Shown here one piece after another: positions 39,413 to 47,597 of a DNA stretch of 64,000 bases. The DNA is taken from positions 248,001-312,000 of the forward strand of contig NZ_CADFEI010000002.1 in assembly GCF_902833225.1 (NCBI RefSeq), given 5' to 3'. This DNA comes from Burkholderia sp. BCC1644 (GTDB lineage Bacteria > Pseudomonadota > Gammaproteobacteria > Burkholderiales > Burkholderiaceae). Under the pieces are notes generated by a model that was given only the letters and a program-made list of their open reading frames with translations, was not told the DNA's origin and made no database searches. Numbering within the stretch: position 1 is the first letter of the stretch; every line of letters begins with the position of its first letter. A program made the position numbers and the translations under genes.

Positions 39413-42166
39413 TCAGTGTGCCTCTTCCCAGTTCGCGCCGGCGCCCACTTCTGCGACGAGCGGCACCTTCAGCTTCGCGACGCCGCACATCATTTCCGGC
39501 AGTTTCTCGCGCACCAGCGACAGCTCTTCGTCGGGCACCTCGAGCACCAGTTCATCGTGCACCTGCATGATCATGCGCGACGCGAGCTTGTCGCGCGTGA
39601 GCCAGTCGTCCACCGCGATCATCGACAGCTTGATCAGGTCGGCCGCCGTGCCCTGCATCGGCGCGTTGATGGCCGCGCGCTCGGCCGCCTGGCGGCGCGG
39701 GCCGTTGCCGCCGTTGATCTCCGGCAGCCACAGGCGGCGACCGAAAACGGTTTCGACGTAGCCCTTCTCCTTCGCCACCGAGCGCGTGTCTTCCATGTAC
39801 TGCGCGACGCCCGGGTAGCGCGCGAAATAACGGTCGATATAGAGTTTCGCGGCGTCACGCGTGATGCCGAGGTTCGACGCGAGGCCGAACGCGCTCATCC
39901 CGTAGATGAGCCCGAAGTTGATCACCTTCGCGATCCGGCGCTGGTCGGAATTGACCTCCAGCGGCGTCACGCCGAACACCTCGGCGGCCGTCGCGCGGTG
40001 GATGTCCTCGCCCTGCGAGAACGCACGCAGCAGCGACGCATCGCCCGAGATGTGCGCCATGATCCGCAGTTCGATCTGCGAATAGTCGGCCGACACGATC
40101 CGGTGGCCCGGCGGCGCGACGAACGCCTCGCGGATGCGCCGGCCTTCGGCCGTGCGCACCGGAATGTTCTGAAGATTCGGATCGTTCGATGCGAGGCGGC
40201 CCGTCACCGCGACGGCCTGCGCATAGTTCGTGTGCACGCGACCCGTCGAAGGGTTCACCATGCGCGGCAGCTTGTCGGTATAGGTCGACTTCAGCTTCGA
40301 CAGCCCGCGATGCTCGAGCAGCAGCTTCGGCAGCGGGTAGTCCTCCGCCAGCTTCTGCAGCACCTCTTCGTCGGTCGACGGCGCGCCGCTCGGCGTCTTC
40401 TTCACGACGGGCAACTGCAGCTTCTCGAAGAAGATCTGCCCGATCTGCTTCGGCGAGCCGAGATTGAATTCGCCGCCGGCCAGTTCGTACGCCTGCGCTT
40501 CAAGCTCGATCAGGCGCGTCGCGATTTCGGTGCTTTGCGCCTGCAGGCGCGCATCGTCGATCAGCACGCCCGTGCGCTCCATCTTGCGCAGCACGAGCGA
40601 GACGGGCATCTCGATCTCGCGATACACGCGCTCGAGGCCCGGTTCGCGCGCGACCTGCGGATACAGCGCGTGATGAAGCTGCAGCGTGACGTCCGCATCT
40701 TCGGCCGCGTATGCAGCGGCCTCCGCAAGCGCCACTTCGTCGAAGCCGATCTGCTTCGCGCCCTTGCCCGCGACGTCTTCGTACTTGATCGTCTTGACAC
40801 CCAGATGACGCAGCGCGAGGCTGTCCATGTCATGCGTGCGGTGCGATTCGACGACGTACGATTCGAGCAGCGTGTCGTGCTCGATGCCGTTCAGCGCGAT
40901 GTCGTAGTTCGCGAGCACCTGCGCGTCGTACTTCATATGCTGGCCGACCTTCTTGCGATCGGCCGATTCGAGCCACGGCTTCAGGCGCGCAAGCACCTCG
41001 TCGATCGGCAGCTGATCGGGCATGTCGGGGCCGCGGTGTGCGACCGGCAGGTACGCGGCCTTGCCCGGCTCGACCGAGAACGACAGGCCGACGAGCCGCG
41101 CGAGCATCGGGTCGAGCGCGGTCGTCTCGGTGTCGAACGCGGTCAGTGCGGCCGCATCGATCTTCGCGAACCACGCGTCGAATTGCTCCCAGGTCTGGAT
41201 CGTGTCGTATTCGCGCACGATGTCGGCCGCCACCACCGGTGCCGGCTCGCCTTCCGGCGCATCGGCGCCGCCGCCTTCGGCCGGTGCGCTGTCGACTTCG
41301 CGCAGCCAGGTCTTGAAGCCGTAGCGCGCGAAGATGTCACGCATCAGGTCGCGCGCTTCGCCGTCGCTTTTCAGCGATGCTTCGATCGATTCGAGATGCG
41401 GTGCAAGATCGCAGGCCGTCTCGACCGTCACGAGCGTGCGGCCGAGCGGCAGGAAATCGAGCGCACGGCGCAGGTTGTCGCCGACCACGCCCTTGATCTC
41501 GCCCGCGTGCTCGATCACACCATCGAGGTTGTCGTATTGCGCGAGCCATTTCACGGCCGTCTTCGGTCCGCACTTCTCGACGCCCGGCACGTTGTCGACG
41601 GTATCGCCGATCAGTGCGAGGTAATCGATGATGCGCTCGGGCGGCACGCCGAACTTCGCGATCACGCCGTCGCGGTCGAGCGTCTCGTTGGTCATCGTGT
41701 TGACGAGCGTGACGTGGTCGGTCACGAGCTGCGCGAGATCCTTGTCGCCGGTCGACACGATCACGTTCATCCCGTGCCGTTCGGCTTCGCGTGCGAGCGT
41801 GCCGATCACGTCGTCGGCCTCGACGCCTTCGACCATCAGCAGCGGCCAGCCGAGCGCGCGCACGGCGCCGTGGATCGGTTCGACCTGCAACGCAAGATCG
41901 GGCGGCATCGACGGACGGTTTGCCTTATAGTCGGCATAAAGGTCGTCACGGAACGTCTTGCCCTTTGCATCGAACACGCAAGCGCTATACTCTGCACTGA
42001 CTTCCTTGCGCATACGGCGCAGCATGTTGATGATTCCGTAGAGCGCTCCGGTCGGCTCCCCGCCAGGGCCACGCAAATCAGGCATCGCATGGTAAGCCCG
42101 ATACAGATAGCTCGAACCGTCAACCAATAGCAGGGTCTTACCTTCCAGATTTCGTTCTTCAGGCAT
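39413..42166 (-). CDS. polA: DNA polymerase I
   Basis: A 917-residue three-domain polymerase for Okazaki-fragment maturation and repair. The 5'-3' exonuclease (about 1-300) starts LEGKTLLLVDGSSYLYRAYH. The 3'-5' proofreading domain is intact: ExoI TAFDTETTALD and ExoIII YAAEDAD. The polymerase domain has motif A (SADYSQIELRIMAH), motif B (around RRIAKVINFGLIYGMSAFGL) and motif C (QVHDELVLEV). The ATG at 42164-42166 lies one base from the divergent start of the LOG gene and lacks a clear ribosome site. Length is normal. Confidence 0.97.
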   Translation of the reverse strand: MPEERNLEGKTLLLVDGSSYLYRAYHAMPDLRGPGGEPTGALYGIINMLRRMRKEVSAEYSACVFDAKGKTFRDDLYADYKANRPSMPPDLALQVEPIHGAVRALGWPLLMVEGVEADDVIGTLAREAERHGMNVIVSTGDKDLAQLVTDHVTLVNTMTNETLDRDGVIAKFGVPPERIIDYLALIGDTVDNVPGVEKCGPKTAVKWLAQYDNLDGVIEHAGEIKGVVGDNLRRALDFLPLGRTLVTVETACDLAPHLESIEASLKSDGEARDLMRDIFARYGFKTWLREVDSAPAEGGGADAPEGEPAPVVAADIVREYDTIQTWEQFDAWFAKIDAAALTAFDTETTALDPMLARLVGLSFSVEPGKAAYLPVAHRGPDMPDQLPIDEVLARLKPWLESADRKKVGQHMKYDAQVLANYDIALNGIEHDTLLESYVVESHRTHDMDSLALRHLGVKTIKYEDVAGKGAKQIGFDEVALAEAAAYAAEDADVTLQLHHALYPQVAREPGLERVYREIEMPVSLVLRKMERTGVLIDDARLQAQSTEIATRLIELEAQAYELAGGEFNLGSPKQIGQIFFEKLQLPVVKKTPSGAPSTDEEVLQKLAEDYPLPKLLLEHRGLSKLKSTYTDKLPRMVNPSTGRVHTNYAQAVAVTGRLASNDPNLQNIPVRTAEGRRIREAFVAPPGHRIVSADYSQIELRIMAHISGDASLLRAFSQGEDIHRATAAEVFGVTPLEVNSDQRRIAKVINFGLIYGMSAFGLASNLGITRDAAKLYIDRYFARYPGVAQYMEDTRSVAKEKGYVETVFGRRLWLPEINGGNGPRRQAAERAAINAPMQGTAADLIKLSMIAVDDWLTRDKLASRMIMQVHDELVLEVPDEELSLVREKLPEMMCGVAKLKVPLVAEVGAGANWEEAH

Positions 42167-42167
42167 T

Positions 42168-42926
42168 ATGAACAAGAGAAAAGTGATTCCGAGTCTGCGT
42201 TCGCTCGCAGATCAAGAACGCGCGACGGCCAAGAAGGCGCGCGCATCGTGGCAGATGTTCACGATTATGGCAGAGTTTATCGAGGCGACCGAGTACCTGT
42301 CGGAGATCCGCCCGGCTGTCAGCATCTACGGTTCTGCCCGCCTCAAACCCGACACGCCGCACTACAAGCTCGCCGTGCAGATCGCACGCAAGCTGTCCGA
42401 TGCCGGCTTCGCCGTGATCTCCGGCGGCGGCCCCGGCATCATGGAAGCCGCGAACAAGGGCGCGCACGCCGGCAAGGCGCCGTCGGTCGGCCTGAACATC
42501 GAGCTGCCGCACGAACAGGCCGGCAACCACTATCAGGACATCTCGCTGCGCTTCCGCCACTTCTTCACACGCAAGGTCACGTTCGTGAAGAACTCGGATG
42601 CGGTGATCGTGATGCCGGGCGGCTTCGGTACGCTCGACGAGCTGTCCGAAGTCCTCACGCTGATCCAGACGAAGAAGTCGCGCCTCGTGCCGATCATTCT
42701 CGTCGGCAGCGAATTCTGGAAGGGGCTGCTGCAGTGGTTCCGCGATCAACTGATTCCGATGGGCCTGATCAATCCGGACGACATGGATCTGATGCAGGTG
42801 ATCGACGATCCCGACCAGGTGCTCGATGCCGTGCTCGCGTTCTACGAGGACCGCGGCGAAGAAGAAGGTTCGGACGAAGACGGGCATCCGCCGCGCCCCG
42901 AAGAAGACCGGATGTTCTATCTGTAA
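42168..42926 (+). CDS. LOG-family protein (TIGR00730 type)
   Basis: A 252-residue Rossmann-fold protein of the lysine-decarboxylase-like/LOG family. The nucleotide-binding signature GGGPGIMEAANKGA and the catalytic PGGFGTLDEL motif are both present. Related plant and bacterial LOG proteins are cytokinin riboside 5'-monophosphate phosphoribohydrolases, and bacterial forms also act as nucleotide 5'-monophosphate nucleosidases (PpnN is a larger relative). The ATG at 42168 is separated by one base from the divergent polA ATG; a later ATG such as Met31 (FTIM region) is conceivable but would remove a conserved part. The acidic C-terminal tail (EDRGEEEGSDEDG) is unusual but occurs in Burkholderiales. 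Confidence 0.88.
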   Translation: MNKRKVIPSLRSLADQERATAKKARASWQMFTIMAEFIEATEYLSEIRPAVSIYGSARLKPDTPHYKLAVQIARKLSDAGFAVISGGGPGIMEAANKGAHAGKAPSVGLNIELPHEQAGNHYQDISLRFRHFFTRKVTFVKNSDAVIVMPGGFGTLDELSEVLTLIQTKKSRLVPIILVGSEFWKGLLQWFRDQLIPMGLINPDDMDLMQVIDDPDQVLDAVLAFYEDRGEEEGSDEDGHPPRPEEDRMFYL

Positions 42927-43316
42927 CCACTTCGTGACGACAGCCGGCCCGACGGCCGGCGTACTGCTTTTCCCACGGCAGGCATCGCGATCCGCCCGCC
43001 AGCCGCGCGCGACTTTGTAACGCGTTGTTAATCCCGCGTCGAAGCCGCGCGCCGCCGAATGTCAAATTCGCGCGACCGGCGCGGCGCAATGCAGCATGGT
43101 CACCCGCACTCGCGGCCCGCCATTGTCAAATGTGCGGCCCAACACTCGCATCCCGCGCCTGCGAACCGCCAACCCGCTGTAATAAACCCCCCTCGCCTTT
43201 TCCATCGCGTGCCCGCACACTGCATTGTGTCGGCGCGGCGTTCCCCCGGTGGAACGGTCCCCCTCGCTTCCATCGCGTCGTGCCGGCCACCTCACAACGA
43301 CATCACGGAAAAGAAC
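42927..43316. other. 390-base gap upstream of the small secreted protein gene
   Basis: Contains the LOG terminator and presumably the promoter of the next gene; TAATAA-like AT-rich bases near 43180-43190 are the only obvious low-GC spot. Open frames through it have no signal peptide or family signature. Two short stretches both contain CATTGTCAAATG/GAATGTCAAATTC-like words (near 43057-43070 and 43121-43133), possibly binding sites. Confidence 0.35.
42943..42971 (+). terminator. Candidate terminator of the LOG gene
   Basis: GCCGGCC (42943-42949) and GGCCGGC (42954-42960) form a short GC-rich stem; a small T-run (TGCTTTT) follows a few bases later. It lies 17 bases after the stop codon. Confidence 0.5.
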
Positions 43317-43616
43317 ATGAAGCGCTCTCTGATCGCCCTCGCCTTCACCGGGCTCGGCCTCTCGCTGTCGGGCCTCGCTCACGCCGTCAACGTCGACGTC
43401 AACATCGGCACGCCCGCGCCGGTCGTCGTCGCGCCTGCGCCCGTCATGGTCGCCCCCGCGCCGGCCGTCATCGTCGGCTGGCACGGCGACCGCTACTGGG
43501 ATGGCCGCCGCTACTGGGAACGCCGTGAATGGGAAGATCACCAGCGTTATCGCGGGCATGACGATCGTCGCGGCTATCACTGCCCGCCGGGACACGCGAA
43601 GAAGGGCGAGTGCTAA
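43317..43616 (+). CDS. Small secreted protein, Val/Ala/Pro-rich then basic
   Basis: A 99-residue protein starting with a clear Sec signal (MKRSLIALAFTGLGLSLSGL, cut after LAHA). The mature part begins VNVDVNIGTPAPVVVAPAPV, a Val-Ala-Pro stretch, then turns into a Trp/Tyr/Arg-rich segment (WHGDRYWDGRRYWERREWE) and ends CPPGHAKKGEC with two cysteines. Similar small periplasmic proteins are common in Burkholderia but have no assigned role. A longer upstream frame is rejected because it lacks a signal. A terminator follows at 43642-43687. Confidence 0.8.
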   Translation: MKRSLIALAFTGLGLSLSGLAHAVNVDVNIGTPAPVVVAPAPVMVAPAPAVIVGWHGDRYWDGRRYWERREWEDHQRYRGHDDRRGYHCPPGHAKKGEC

Positions 43617-43641
43617 GCGACGCCGCGCGCTCACCCGCCAT

Positions 43642-43687
43642 GCAAGGCCGTCCGCGCGCTTCGGCGCCGGGCGGCCTTGCTGCTTTT
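43642..43687 (+). terminator. Intrinsic terminator of the small secreted protein gene
   Basis: A 13-base stem with one G-U pair (GCAAGGCCGTCCG at 43642-43654 and CGGGCGGCCTTGC at 43668-43680) is followed by TGCTTTT. A second GC-rich palindrome lies at 43710-43735, nearer the end of the convergent LysR gene. Confidence 0.75.
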
Positions 43688-43779
43688 GGCGACGCGCCTC
43701 ACCTGCCCCGACCGGCCGGATCGACCCGGCCGGTCGGAAGGACGCCATCCATCGCCATCACCCTCCACAGCGAGCCATG

Positions 43780-44712
43780 TCAAGCACGGGCTTCCACAAA
43801 CGAAAGCGGCTCCAGATCCGGATGCGCACCGAGCCGTGCAACGAGGAAGTCCATCAGCAAACGGTTCCTGCGCGGCAGATGCTCACGCTGCGGCATGCAC
43901 AGGTAGAGGCCATACCGGCAAGTGACGTGCCGGGTCAGCAGCGGCACGAGACGTCCTTCGCGTACATGCTCGTGGACCGAATAGCCGAAGAACTGGCCGA
44001 TCGCGGCACCGCTCAGCACCGTATCGAGTTCCGCGTCGATGTCGTTGGTCGCGATGAACGGGACGATCTGGCGCGTGTCGACTCGTCCGTCGACGAGGAA
44101 TTCCCACGGGAACGGCTTGCCCGTACGAGGGTACAGGAACGCGGTGCAACGATGATCGCTCAGTGCGTCGATCGTCTGCGGTTCGCCATGGCGGCGCACA
44201 TACGCGGGCGCCGCGCAGACAATCAGCTGCAGCCCGGCAATGCGCCGCGCGATCAGCCCGCTATCGGGCAGATCCCCGGTTCGAACCGCGATATCGATCC
44301 GCTGCTCGACGATGTCGGCCATGTCGTCGCTGACGATCAGCTCGGCGGTCATGCCCGGATGCTGGTCGCAGAATTCGCCGAGCAACGGTGCGAGAAAACG
44401 CCGTGCCAACGAGTAAGGCGCCGCAACGCGTAGCGTGCCGACCGCGTGCTCGCGAGCGTCGTCGAGCATGCGCAGTGCGGTCTCCAGTTCCCCGACGGCG
44501 CCGCGGCACTGCGCGAGGAGGCGCTCACCTTCGACCGTCAACGCAATCCGGTGTGTCGAGCGCTGGAACAATCGGATATTCAGCAAAGCCTCCAGCGCGG
44601 CCACCTGCTTGCTGGCCGCCTGCGGCGTCATGCCAAGCTCGCGGGCACCCGCGCTGATGCCGCCCGCGACTGCGACGCGGACGAACACCGTCAGCGCCTT
44701 CAAACGATCCAT
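43780..44712 (-). CDS. LysR-type regulator
   Basis: A 310-residue LTTR. The ATG at 44710-44712 gives the standard start MDRLKALTVFVRVAVAGGIS; the helix-turn-helix continues with ARELGMTPQAASKQVAALEA. The effector domain (about 90-295) has the usual two-lobe pattern (VGTLRVAAPYSLARRFLAPL and later DIAVRTGDLPDSGLIARRI). It is divergent from the cupin gene, with a 164-base gap that should contain its operator, and I infer that it regulates the cupin-SDR-AKR genes. The effector is unknown. Confidence 0.92.
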   Translation of the reverse strand: MDRLKALTVFVRVAVAGGISAGARELGMTPQAASKQVAALEALLNIRLFQRSTHRIALTVEGERLLAQCRGAVGELETALRMLDDAREHAVGTLRVAAPYSLARRFLAPLLGEFCDQHPGMTAELIVSDDMADIVEQRIDIAVRTGDLPDSGLIARRIAGLQLIVCAAPAYVRRHGEPQTIDALSDHRCTAFLYPRTGKPFPWEFLVDGRVDTRQIVPFIATNDIDAELDTVLSGAAIGQFFGYSVHEHVREGRLVPLLTRHVTCRYGLYLCMPQREHLPRRNRLLMDFLVARLGAHPDLEPLSFVEARA

Positions 44713-44876
44713 TCGATGCTCCCGTCGAACCGGGCACGCCCGGGCATTCATCCATGGCGTCGCGACATCGCTCCGTCAAGTTGAATCGGTTTCAACCGGA
44801 CCGGCGCTATGCGCGTGCCGTTCCGCTTCGCACAATGGCGCGGTCTTCAACGATCAGCCCCAACGGGCCGTTCACC

Positions 44877-45338
44877 ATGAAACTGCGCGCATTTTCCACC
44901 GCTTTCCGGGCCGCCGCCGTGGCCGCGCCGATCATCGCCGGTGCGTCATCGCCCGCGCTCGCGCAGGAAACCGGTGCGCCTGCCCGAACCGTCGAAACGG
45001 TACTGCTGCGAACCACGCACGCGTGGGACGGCTCGCCCTATCGCGCCTATCCGGCCGGTCGACCGGAGGTGACGGTCGTACGTTATCGCATCCCGCCGCA
45101 CGCCGTCCTGCCGTGGCATACGCATCCGTCGATCAACATCGGCTACGTCCTGTCGGGGCATCTGACCGCCGTGCGCCGCAGCGACGGCAAGCGGCAAGCA
45201 CTTGGCCCCGGCGACGTGGTGCCGGAAATGGTCGACGGCGCCCATCGCGGCGAGACCGGCAGCGAGACCGCCGAATTGATCGTGTTCTACGCAGGCACGC
45301 CCGGCACACCGCTGACGGTTCCGGACGGCGAAGACTGA
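44877..45338 (+). CDS. Secreted cupin-domain protein
   Basis: A 153-residue protein with a signal peptide (MKLRAFSTAFRAAAVAAPII ... SPALAQ) and one cupin barrel. The metal-binding histidines are visible in LPWHTHPSINIGYVLSGHLT, and the second motif is around GPGDVVPEMVDGAHRGE. Cupins of this size bind a metal and act as isomerases, oxygenases or ligand binders; the export signal indicates a periplasmic role. It heads a probable operon with the SDR gene 52 bases downstream and is divergent from a LysR regulator. Confidence 0.85.
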   Translation: MKLRAFSTAFRAAAVAAPIIAGASSPALAQETGAPARTVETVLLRTTHAWDGSPYRAYPAGRPEVTVVRYRIPPHAVLPWHTHPSINIGYVLSGHLTAVRRSDGKRQALGPGDVVPEMVDGAHRGETGSETAELIVFYAGTPGTPLTVPDGED

Positions 45339-45390
45339 ACGCCGGCCCATCGGCCGCCTGATTTCACCCTGGCACGGAGTCCTGCACATC

Positions 45391-46194
45391 ATGTCCGATT
45401 CACGCATCTTATCAACCCGCTCCACCGCGACGCACCACCGGCTCGGCGGGCGCGTCGCACTCGTCACGGGCGGCGGCACCGGCATCGGACGGGCAGCCGC
45501 GCTCGCGTTCGCGCGGGAAGGCGCTCGCGTCGTCGTCGCCGGACGGCGCGCGGCTCCGCTCGACGAAACCGTCCGGACAATTACCGAAGGCGGCGGCGAA
45601 GCCTTCGCAATAGCCGTCGACATCGCCTCCGCCGATGGCGTGCGCGCGCTCATCGACACGACGATCGCGCGCTACGGTGCATTGCACGCAGCCTTCAACA
45701 ATGCCGGGACGGAAGGCACGTTCGCGCCGATCGTAGAACAATCGGAGGCCGACTTCGACGACGTGATGGCCACCAATCTCAAGGGCACATGGCTGTCGAT
45801 CAAATACGAGATGGAAGCGATGCTCGCGCACGGCGGCGGGGCGATCGTCAACACGTCGTCGTGGCTCGCGAAAGGCGCACTTGCCGGCTCGTCGACCTAT
45901 TCGGCGAGCAAGGGCGCACTCGATGCGCTGGTGCGCGCGGTCGCGCTCGAAGGCGGCCCGCACGGCATCCGGATCAACAACGTGAACCCCGGCATCATCG
46001 ACACGCCGATGGCACGCCGCTTCGGCGACGACGAGATGTTTCGGCCGTTCGCCGCGTTTACGCCCGTACGGCGGATCGGCACCCCTGATGACGTGGCCGA
46101 CGCAGCCGTCTGGCTCTGCAGCGACGAAGCACGTTTCGTGACCGGCGAGTCGATCCTTGTCGACGGCGGCTACACGATCGGCGGCATGCGCTGA
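45391..46194 (+). CDS. Short-chain dehydrogenase/reductase
   Basis: A 267-residue classical SDR. The cofactor motif is TGGGTGIGRAAALAF, followed by AGRRAAPLDETV, which suggests NADP(H) preference because of the Arg after the second strand. NNAGTEG is the structural motif; the catalytic Ser is in NTSSWLAKG and Tyr/Lys in YSASKGALDAL. The end SILVDGGYTIGGMR is typical of the 7-alpha-HSDH/glucose dehydrogenase-like group. It lies between a cupin gene and an aldo/keto reductase on the same strand. The substrate is unknown. Confidence 0.92.
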   Translation: MSDSRILSTRSTATHHRLGGRVALVTGGGTGIGRAAALAFAREGARVVVAGRRAAPLDETVRTITEGGGEAFAIAVDIASADGVRALIDTTIARYGALHAAFNNAGTEGTFAPIVEQSEADFDDVMATNLKGTWLSIKYEMEAMLAHGGGAIVNTSSWLAKGALAGSSTYSASKGALDALVRAVALEGGPHGIRINNVNPGIIDTPMARRFGDDEMFRPFAAFTPVRRIGTPDDVADAAVWLCSDEARFVTGESILVDGGYTIGGMR

Positions 46195-46220
46195 CCGGTG
46201 CCGCAACGGAGGTCGAACCG

Positions 46221-47192
46221 ATGGAATACGTGAGACTGGGAACGTCCGGGTTGAAGGTATCGAAGCTGTGCCTGGGTTGCATGACCTACGGCCATCCGTC
46301 GTGGCGGCCGTGGGTGGTAACCGAGGAGGTGGCGCGCCCGTTCATCCGCGCGGCGCTCGACGCGGGCGTAACGTTCTTCGATACGGCCGACATCTACTCG
46401 GGTGGCGAGAGCGAGCGCATTCTCGGACGCGCACTGCGCGACTTCACGGCACGCGATGACGTGGTGATCGCAACCAAGGCGTTCTTCCCGACCGGCGACG
46501 GGCCGAATGCACGCGGGCTGTCACGCAAGCATCTGCTCGCGAGCATCGACGCGTCGTTGCAGCGCCTTGGCACCGACTACGTCGATCTCTACGTCATCCA
46601 CCGGTTCGATCCGGATACGCCGATCGACGAAACGCTCGACGCGCTCGATGCCATCGTCAGGAGCGGCAAGGCCCGATATCTGGGCGCATCGTCGATGCAC
46701 GCGTGGCAATTCATGAAGATGCTCGCCTTCCAGCGACATCACGGCCTCGCGCCGTTCGTGTCGATGCAGAGCCAGTACAGCCTGATCTGCCGGGAAGACG
46801 AGCGCGACATGCTGCCGCTGTGCGTCGAGGAAGGCATCGCGTACACGCCATGGTCTCCGCTCGGCCGCGGGCTGCTGGCCGGCTCGCGCAGCGCGGAGAC
46901 GACGCGCGCCGCGACCGATCAGCAGATGGTGTCCTGGTACGACGGTCGCGATGCGGTCGCCGCAACCGTCGAAGCGGTCAGGCAGGTGGCGCAGGCGCGC
47001 GGCCTGCCTCCTGCCCGGATCGCGCTCGCATGGGCGCTGCGGCAACCCGGCGTGACGGCGCCGATCGTCGGGTTGTCGAAGCCGTATCACATGACCGATG
47101 CGCTCGCGGCACTCGATCTGGCGCTCGACGAACGCGAAACCGCGATGCTCGAGGCAGCTTTCGACAGGATGGTCGAACCGGTGCAATGGTGA
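46221..47192 (+). CDS. Aldo/keto reductase
   Basis: A 323-residue (beta/alpha)8 NADPH-dependent reductase of the YghZ/Tas-like branch. The catalytic Asp and Tyr are in FFDTADIYSGGESERILGRA, Lys in VIATKAFF, and His in YVIHRFDPDTPIDETLDAL. The cofactor region is seen in LPPARIALAWALRQPGVTAP. It begins 26 bases after the SDR gene, so cupin-SDR-AKR probably form one transcript. Both reductases could act on the same family of aldehydes or ketones; that is inference. Confidence 0.93.
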   Translation: MEYVRLGTSGLKVSKLCLGCMTYGHPSWRPWVVTEEVARPFIRAALDAGVTFFDTADIYSGGESERILGRALRDFTARDDVVIATKAFFPTGDGPNARGLSRKHLLASIDASLQRLGTDYVDLYVIHRFDPDTPIDETLDALDAIVRSGKARYLGASSMHAWQFMKMLAFQRHHGLAPFVSMQSQYSLICREDERDMLPLCVEEGIAYTPWSPLGRGLLAGSRSAETTRAATDQQMVSWYDGRDAVAATVEAVRQVAQARGLPPARIALAWALRQPGVTAPIVGLSKPYHMTDALAALDLALDERETAMLEAAFDRMVEPVQW

Positions 47193-47597
47193 GCGCGGCG
47201 CCTGCGGCCCGGTCGGACCAGGATATCGGTACCGCACCAGCCATGGCCGGCACGCGGTCGCGAACCGCCGGCTATCGCACTCGTTTCGTACGAGCGATCC
47301 GGCAGTCGGCTGGATCGCATGACGTCGATGGCGGGATTGCCCTTGTCCGAGGCCAATCCCGCCCGCATGCCGTTGATCCGAAGGGAGCAGCGGCTGGCGA
47401 GCAAGCGGCACGCGGATGCGCGCCGGGTCGTCGACGCAGTGTCCGATTCGATGCGGGAAACGGATCAGAACGGGGTGCACGAAGCGGCCGCCGGGGCCGT
47501 GCGCTGACGCCGGTTCGCAGGAGGAAAGCGGTGGTGCCCCGGTTGGCGGTTGCGTCGACCATCGCGGCGCGCGCCCCGACCGGGGCCGGCGTTCACA
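47193..47597. other. 405-base gap between aldo/keto reductase and amn
   Basis: The two genes are convergent. An inverted repeat GGCGGGATT (47330-47338) / AATCCCGCC (47355-47363) could end the aldo/keto reductase transcript, although no T-run follows. A 62-codon frame at 47319-47507 shows no family signature or ribosome site, so I do not call a gene. Nothing else is recognisable. Confidence 0.4.

Noticed and set aside
47319..47507. 62-codon frame between the aldo/keto reductase and amn genes
   Set aside because: No ribosome site, signal peptide or recognisable family; likely chance.
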